Assembly (NCBI GenBank): GCA_031551765.1
Contig: JAVBNC010000160.1
Location: 1 to 40,315 of the forward strand
Source: JAVBNC01 sp031551765
GTDB lineage: Bacteria > Desulfobacterota > Desulfovibrionia > Desulfovibrionales > Desulfovibrionaceae
Direction of reading: 5' to 3'
DNA length: 40,315 bases
Below are positions 39,724-40,315 of this stretch, piece after piece; position 1 is the stretch's first letter, and every line of letters starts with the position of its first letter. A program made the position numbers and the translations under genes. Under the pieces are notes generated by a model. It saw only the letters and a list, made by a program, of their open reading frames with translations. It was not told the DNA's origin and searched no databases.

Positions 39724-40278
39724 ATGGAATCCATCAAGCAAGATGCCGAAGACCGCATGAACAAAGCCCTGGCCTCTCTGGAAAAAGACTTCTCCAAGCT
39801 CCGTACGGGGCGGGCCAGCACGTCCCTGGTGGAAGACATCCGCGTGGACTACTACGGCACCCCCACGGCCATCAACCAACTGGCCTCGGTCTCCGTGCCG
39901 GACAGCCGGTCCATCACCATCCAGCCCTGGGACCGAGGGGCCTTTTCCCTGGTGGAAAAAGCCATTCTCAAGTCCGACCTGGGCCTGACGCCCATCAACG
40001 ACGGCAAGATTATCCGCATCAATATCCCGCCGCTGACGGAAGAGCGCCGCAAAGACCTGGTCAAGGTGGCGCGCAAGAACACGGAAGAGGCCAAGGTGGC
40101 CGTGCGCAACATCCGCCGCGACGCCAACGACGCCCTGAAAAAGCTGGAAAAGGACAAAGTCCACAGCGAGGACGAGATCAAAAAAGCCCAGGAAAGCATC
40201 CAGAAGCTGACGGATTCTTACGTGGCCAAGGCCGACCAGAAGTGCCAGGCCAAAGAAAAAGAAATCATGGAAATATAA
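39724..40278 (+). CDS. frr: Ribosome recycling factor
   Basis: RRF splits post-termination ribosomes with EF-G. The 184-residue protein has the family landmarks LRTGRASTSLVEDIRVDYYG, TPTAINQLASVSVPDSR, IQPWDRGAFSLVEKAI and LTEERRKDLVKVARKNTEEA. It is complete and follows pyrH by 2 bases. Confidence 0.98.
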   Translation: MESIKQDAEDRMNKALASLEKDFSKLRTGRASTSLVEDIRVDYYGTPTAINQLASVSVPDSRSITIQPWDRGAFSLVEKAILKSDLGLTPINDGKIIRINIPPLTEERRKDLVKVARKNTEEAKVAVRNIRRDANDALKKLEKDKVHSEDEIKKAQESIQKLTDSYVAKADQKCQAKEKEIMEI

Positions 40279-40293
40279 CCGCGGGAGCAAATG

Positions 40294-40315
40294 TGGGGGA
40301 AAGGGGAACCTTTCT
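40294..40315 (+). terminator. Left half of a terminator after frr
   Basis: The final bases (GGGGGAAAGGGGAACCTTTCT region) match the left arm of the terminator family seen at 1-32 and 5641-5688. The right arm lies beyond the window. Confidence 0.5.

Overview
The window comes from a sulfate- or sulfite-reducing member of the Desulfovibrionaceae (Desulfobacterota). The main evidence is a dsrA-dsrB-dsrD-cobB-like cluster (minus strand, 5698-9982) whose siroheme and ferredoxin cysteines all stand where Desulfovibrio enzymes have them. High-GC housekeeping genes and a trimeric, electron-bifurcating type [FeFe] hydrogenase beside rex agree with this. I cannot place it below family level. I see no rRNA, tRNA, CRISPR array, transposase or phage gene.

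Layout. (1) 57-4855, minus strand: yraN, rsmI, a mannose-family PTS IID protein, HPr (ptsH), Enzyme I (ptsI) and smpB. (2) 4980-5525: a secreted Cu/Zn superoxide dismutase. (3) 5698-9982, minus strand: dissimilatory sulfite reductase dsrAB, its activator dsrD, and a CobB/DsrN-like amidase whose glutaminase catalytic residues appear replaced. A conserved-looking protein of unknown function is divergent from dsrA (10263-11042). (4) 11111-12028: a periplasmic metallo-beta-lactamase-fold hydrolase. (5) 12268-20447: rex, then hydC-hydB-hydA (NADH/ferredoxin/H2 electron bifurcation), a sensory HydS-type [FeFe] protein with a PAS domain, and a SpoIIE/PP2C phosphatase. The order suggests a redox and H2-responsive unit. 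(6) 20585-23228: a VOC protein, a methyltransferase and RNase J.

(7) 23395-35040 is an accessory island, visibly AT-richer than its surroundings. It holds a C-terminal remnant of an enolase-superfamily (MR/MLE-type) enzyme between repeat hairpins, a TrmB-family regulator, and a long minus-strand operon. That operon has a family-5 solute-binding protein, DppBCDF-like transporter subunits, a small membrane protein, an AprA/FrdA-like flavoprotein and an NAD(P)H-type GltD-like iron-sulfur flavoprotein. A near-perfect 14-bp inverted repeat overlaps the best promoter of the operon. Import of an organic substrate followed by cytoplasmic reduction or oxidation, controlled by the TrmB protein, is a reasonable inference. 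The substrate is unknown, and this is the best candidate here for an undescribed system.

(8) 35359-40278, plus strand: a TSUP (TauE/SafE-like) exporter, then rpsB, tsf, a family-2 glycosyltransferase, pyrH and frr. A cloverleaf-like repeat (38050-38166) and the glycosyltransferase separate tsf from pyrH.

Several non-coding elements recur: a C/T-rich terminator family (both window ends and 5641-5688) and a tandem-hairpin repeat (17426-17492, 23333-23390, partly 23636-23674). All functional calls rest on reading protein motifs; no database search was possible.
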